Positions 5,489-7,093 of a stretch of 7,093 nucleotides of DNA are shown in pieces. A program made the translations under genes and the position numbers. This stretch comes from Deltaproteobacteria bacterium (lineage in GTDB: Bacteria; Desulfobacterota; Binatia; UBA9968). The stretch spans positions 1-7,093 of the forward strand of contig JACPDC010000291.1 in assembly GCA_016184235.1 (NCBI GenBank), in the 5' to 3' direction. The notes under the pieces are model-generated. The model worked only from the letters and a program-made list of their open reading frames with translations, did no database searches and was not told the origin of the DNA. Numbering within the stretch: position 1 is the stretch's first letter; the number at the start of each line of letters is the position of its first letter.

Positions 5489-6826
5489 ATGACGGCGAAA
5501 CAGACCGAGACGTGCGACGTCCTGATCGTCGGGGGCGGCAACGCGGCCCTCTGCGCCGCGCTTACGGCGCAGCGCGCCGGCGCCAAGGTGATGGTAGTCG
5601 AGAGCGCGCCGCAGGCGTTCCGCGGCGGCAACAGCCGCCACACCCGGGACATCCGCTATTTGCACGCGGCCGCCACCGGGTATGTCACGGGGCCTTACCC
5701 GGAGGGGGAATTCTGGGACGACCTGTCGCGGGTGACGGGCAGCGAGACCGACGAGCGGCTCGCGCGGCTGGTGATCCGCGAGTCGGCCGATCTTGAGAGC
5801 TGGGCCCTGGCGAACGGGGTGCGCTGGCAGCAGCCCCTGCGCGGGACCCTGCACCTGACGCGCACCAACCTCTTCATGCTGGGGGGCGGCAAAGCGATGA
5901 TGAACGCCTACTACGACGCCGCCCGCAGGCTCGGCATCCCGATCGCGTACGAAACCGAGGCGCGCGAGTTGAAGCTCCGCGACGGCGAGTTTCTTTCCGC
6001 CGTCGTGCGGCGCGGCGCAGAGACGCGCGAGATCGGCGCTAAATCGGTGGTCATCGCCGCCGGCGGGTTCGAGGCCAATATCCCTTGGCTCAAGGAATAC
6101 TGGGGGGAGGCCGCGGAGAACTTCCTCATTCGCGGCACGCAGTACAACCAGGGGAGGATGCTGAAGGAGCTGCTGGAGCACGGCGCCAAGCCGGTCGGAG
6201 ACCCGCGCGGCTGCCATGCCGTCGCCATCGACGGCCGCGGACCGAAATTCGACGGCGGTATCGTCACCCGGCTCGACTGCGTTCCCTTCGGCATCGCGGT
6301 CAACCGCGACTGCAGGCGCTTCTACGACGAGGGGGAAGATTTCTGGCCCAAGCGCTACGCGATCTGGGGCGGGCTCATCGCGCGACAGCCGGATCAGATC
6401 GCCTACGGCATCGTCGACTCCAAGACGATCGGGCGCTTCATACCCTCGGTCTACCCGCCGATCGAGGCGCAATCCGTCGCTGAGCTGGCGCGCCGTCTGA
6501 GACTGGAGCCGGGCGCGCTGGTAGCGACCATCGACCGATTCAACCGGTCGGTGCGGCCGGGCGCGTTCGATATGAGCAGGTTCGACGACTGCCGGACCGA
6601 AGGGCTCGATCCTCCGAAGAGCCACTGGGCGCTGGGAGTCACGGTGAACGAACGGGCGCAAGTCGTAATGCAGGACGACCGCCCGGCCAAGAACATCTTC
6701 GCCGCGGGAGAGGTCATGGCCGGGAACATTCTCAGGCGGGGCTATCTGGCGGGATTCGGATTGACCATCGGCTCGGTGTTCGGGCGGATCGCCGGGCGGG
6801 AGGCGGCGCGCCATGCCCTCGGCTGA
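5489..6826 (+). CDS. tcuA: FAD-dependent tricarballylate dehydrogenase TcuA (CobZ N-terminal-like flavoprotein)
   Basis: A flavoprotein of the fumarate reductase/succinate dehydrogenase-like family. In Salmonella, TcuA oxidises tricarballylate to cis-aconitate and passes the electrons to TcuB. Seen in the 445-residue product: a dinucleotide-binding start, DVLIVGGGNAALCAALTA (10-27), with the ribose-binding acidic residue in VMVVES (34-39). RGGNSRHTRDIRYLH (45-59) and GGGKAMMNAYYDAARRLGI (132-150) follow, both close to the TcuA/CobZ pattern. The C-terminal FAD clasp is NIFAAGEVMAGNILRRGYLA (402-421) with GFGLTIGSVFGRIAG after it. Length is near the 467 of Salmonella TcuA. ATG 5489 is chosen over TTG 5447 because it leaves a normal short lead before the Rossmann fold; the ribosome site is weak. 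The gene overlaps tcuB by 14 nt, as expected for partners that act together. Substrate is inferred from family and neighbour only; related small carboxylates are possible. GC content is visibly higher than in the small-protein pair upstream. Confidence 0.9.
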   Translation: MTAKQTETCDVLIVGGGNAALCAALTAQRAGAKVMVVESAPQAFRGGNSRHTRDIRYLHAAATGYVTGPYPEGEFWDDLSRVTGSETDERLARLVIRESADLESWALANGVRWQQPLRGTLHLTRTNLFMLGGGKAMMNAYYDAARRLGIPIAYETEARELKLRDGEFLSAVVRRGAETREIGAKSVVIAAGGFEANIPWLKEYWGEAAENFLIRGTQYNQGRMLKELLEHGAKPVGDPRGCHAVAIDGRGPKFDGGIVTRLDCVPFGIAVNRDCRRFYDEGEDFWPKRYAIWGGLIARQPDQIAYGIVDSKTIGRFIPSVYPPIEAQSVAELARRLRLEPGALVATIDRFNRSVRPGAFDMSRFDDCRTEGLDPPKSHWALGVTVNERAQVVMQDDRPAKNIFAAGEVMAGNILRRGYLAGFGLTIGSVFGRIAGREAARHALG

Positions 6827-7093
6827 GATTCTCAAAGAGGCCGGGCGGCAGATGACGATCTGCAACGCCTGCCGCTACTGCGAGGGCTACTGCGCGGTGT
6901 TCCCGGCGATGGAGCGGCGCAGGATCTTCACCAAGGCCGACCTCGTTTATCTCGCCAACCTCTGCTTCGACTGCCGCGATTGCTACTACGCCTGCCAGTA
7001 CGCGCCGCCGCATGAATTCGGCGTCAACGTGCCGAAGATCTTCGCCGAGGTCAGGGCGGATACCTACCAGGAGTACGGCTGGCCGGCCATCCT
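6813..7093 (+). CDS. tcuB: TcuB, iron-sulfur electron transfer protein of tricarballylate oxidation, partial (3' end beyond window)
   Basis: The first 93 codons of the TcuB/CobZ C-terminal-type protein are present. In characterised systems TcuB reoxidises TcuA by moving electrons through two 4Fe-4S clusters and heme to the membrane quinone pool. Both ferredoxin-like cysteine sets are visible: CNACRYCEGYC (C17, C20, C23, C27) and CFDCRDCYYAC (C51, C54, C57, C61), followed by QYAPPHEFGVNVPKIFAEVR (62-81), a highly typical TcuB stretch. The membrane and heme-binding half of the family (whole protein roughly 350-400 residues) lies beyond the window. The ATG at 6813 overlaps the last 14 nt of tcuA, so translation is likely coupled. 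In some bacteria the two proteins are fused as CobZ, which supports a working complex here. Confidence 0.93.
   Translation, partial: MPSAEILKEAGRQMTICNACRYCEGYCAVFPAMERRRIFTKADLVYLANLCFDCRDCYYACQYAPPHEFGVNVPKIFAEVRADTYQEYGWPAI

Noticed and set aside
5438..6865. Long open frame (475 codons) on the minus strand opposite tcuA
   Set aside because: It mirrors the codon pattern of tcuA, is rich in Arg, Ala, Pro and Asp with no domain signature, and spans the tcuA/tcuB junction; it is a typical shadow in high-GC DNA.

Overview
The window is a GC-rich piece of a bacterial chromosome holding metabolic, transport and envelope genes. I see no phage, insertion sequence, CRISPR array or stable RNA gene. 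The substrate-binding protein has an ordinary Sec signal peptide with no lipobox, which fits a diderm, Gram-negative-type cell. A near-consensus sigma-54 promoter points the same way. The gene mix (peptide-type ABC importer, TcuA/TcuB pair, high GC) recalls proteobacteria and uncultured soil or groundwater lineages such as Rokubacteria, NC10 or deltaproteobacteria-like groups. That placement is a low-confidence guess.

Left part (1-3034, minus strand): three genes of a dipeptide/oligopeptide-type ABC importer in the order binding protein, DppB-type permease, DppC-type permease. The last runs off the window, so the ATPase genes probably lie beyond base 1. The genes are packed tightly (7-nt gap, then a 32-nt overlap). 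A promoter with a perfect TTGACA -35 box lies upstream of the binding-protein gene.

Middle (3035-4544): a divergent intergenic region contains a 14-bp AT palindrome and an unusual dyad of 9-bp tandem repeats. On its far side is a plus-strand MFS_3-type transporter that must use a non-ATG start if its N-terminus is of normal length. It ends in a likely intrinsic terminator.

Right-centre (4545-5357): a near-perfect sigma-54 (-24/-12) promoter drives a two-gene unit of unknown function: a 91-residue protein with three membrane segments and a 105-residue exported protein built of consecutive 11-residue coiled-coil repeats. This is the best candidate in the window for something undescribed.

Right end (5419-7093): tcuA and the start of tcuB, overlapping by 14 nt, with their own plausible sigma-70 promoter. 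In characterised systems TcuA oxidises tricarballylate to cis-aconitate and TcuB passes the electrons to the membrane. The substrate here is inferred from family only, and neither a tcuC-type symporter nor a tcuR-type regulator is visible in the window.
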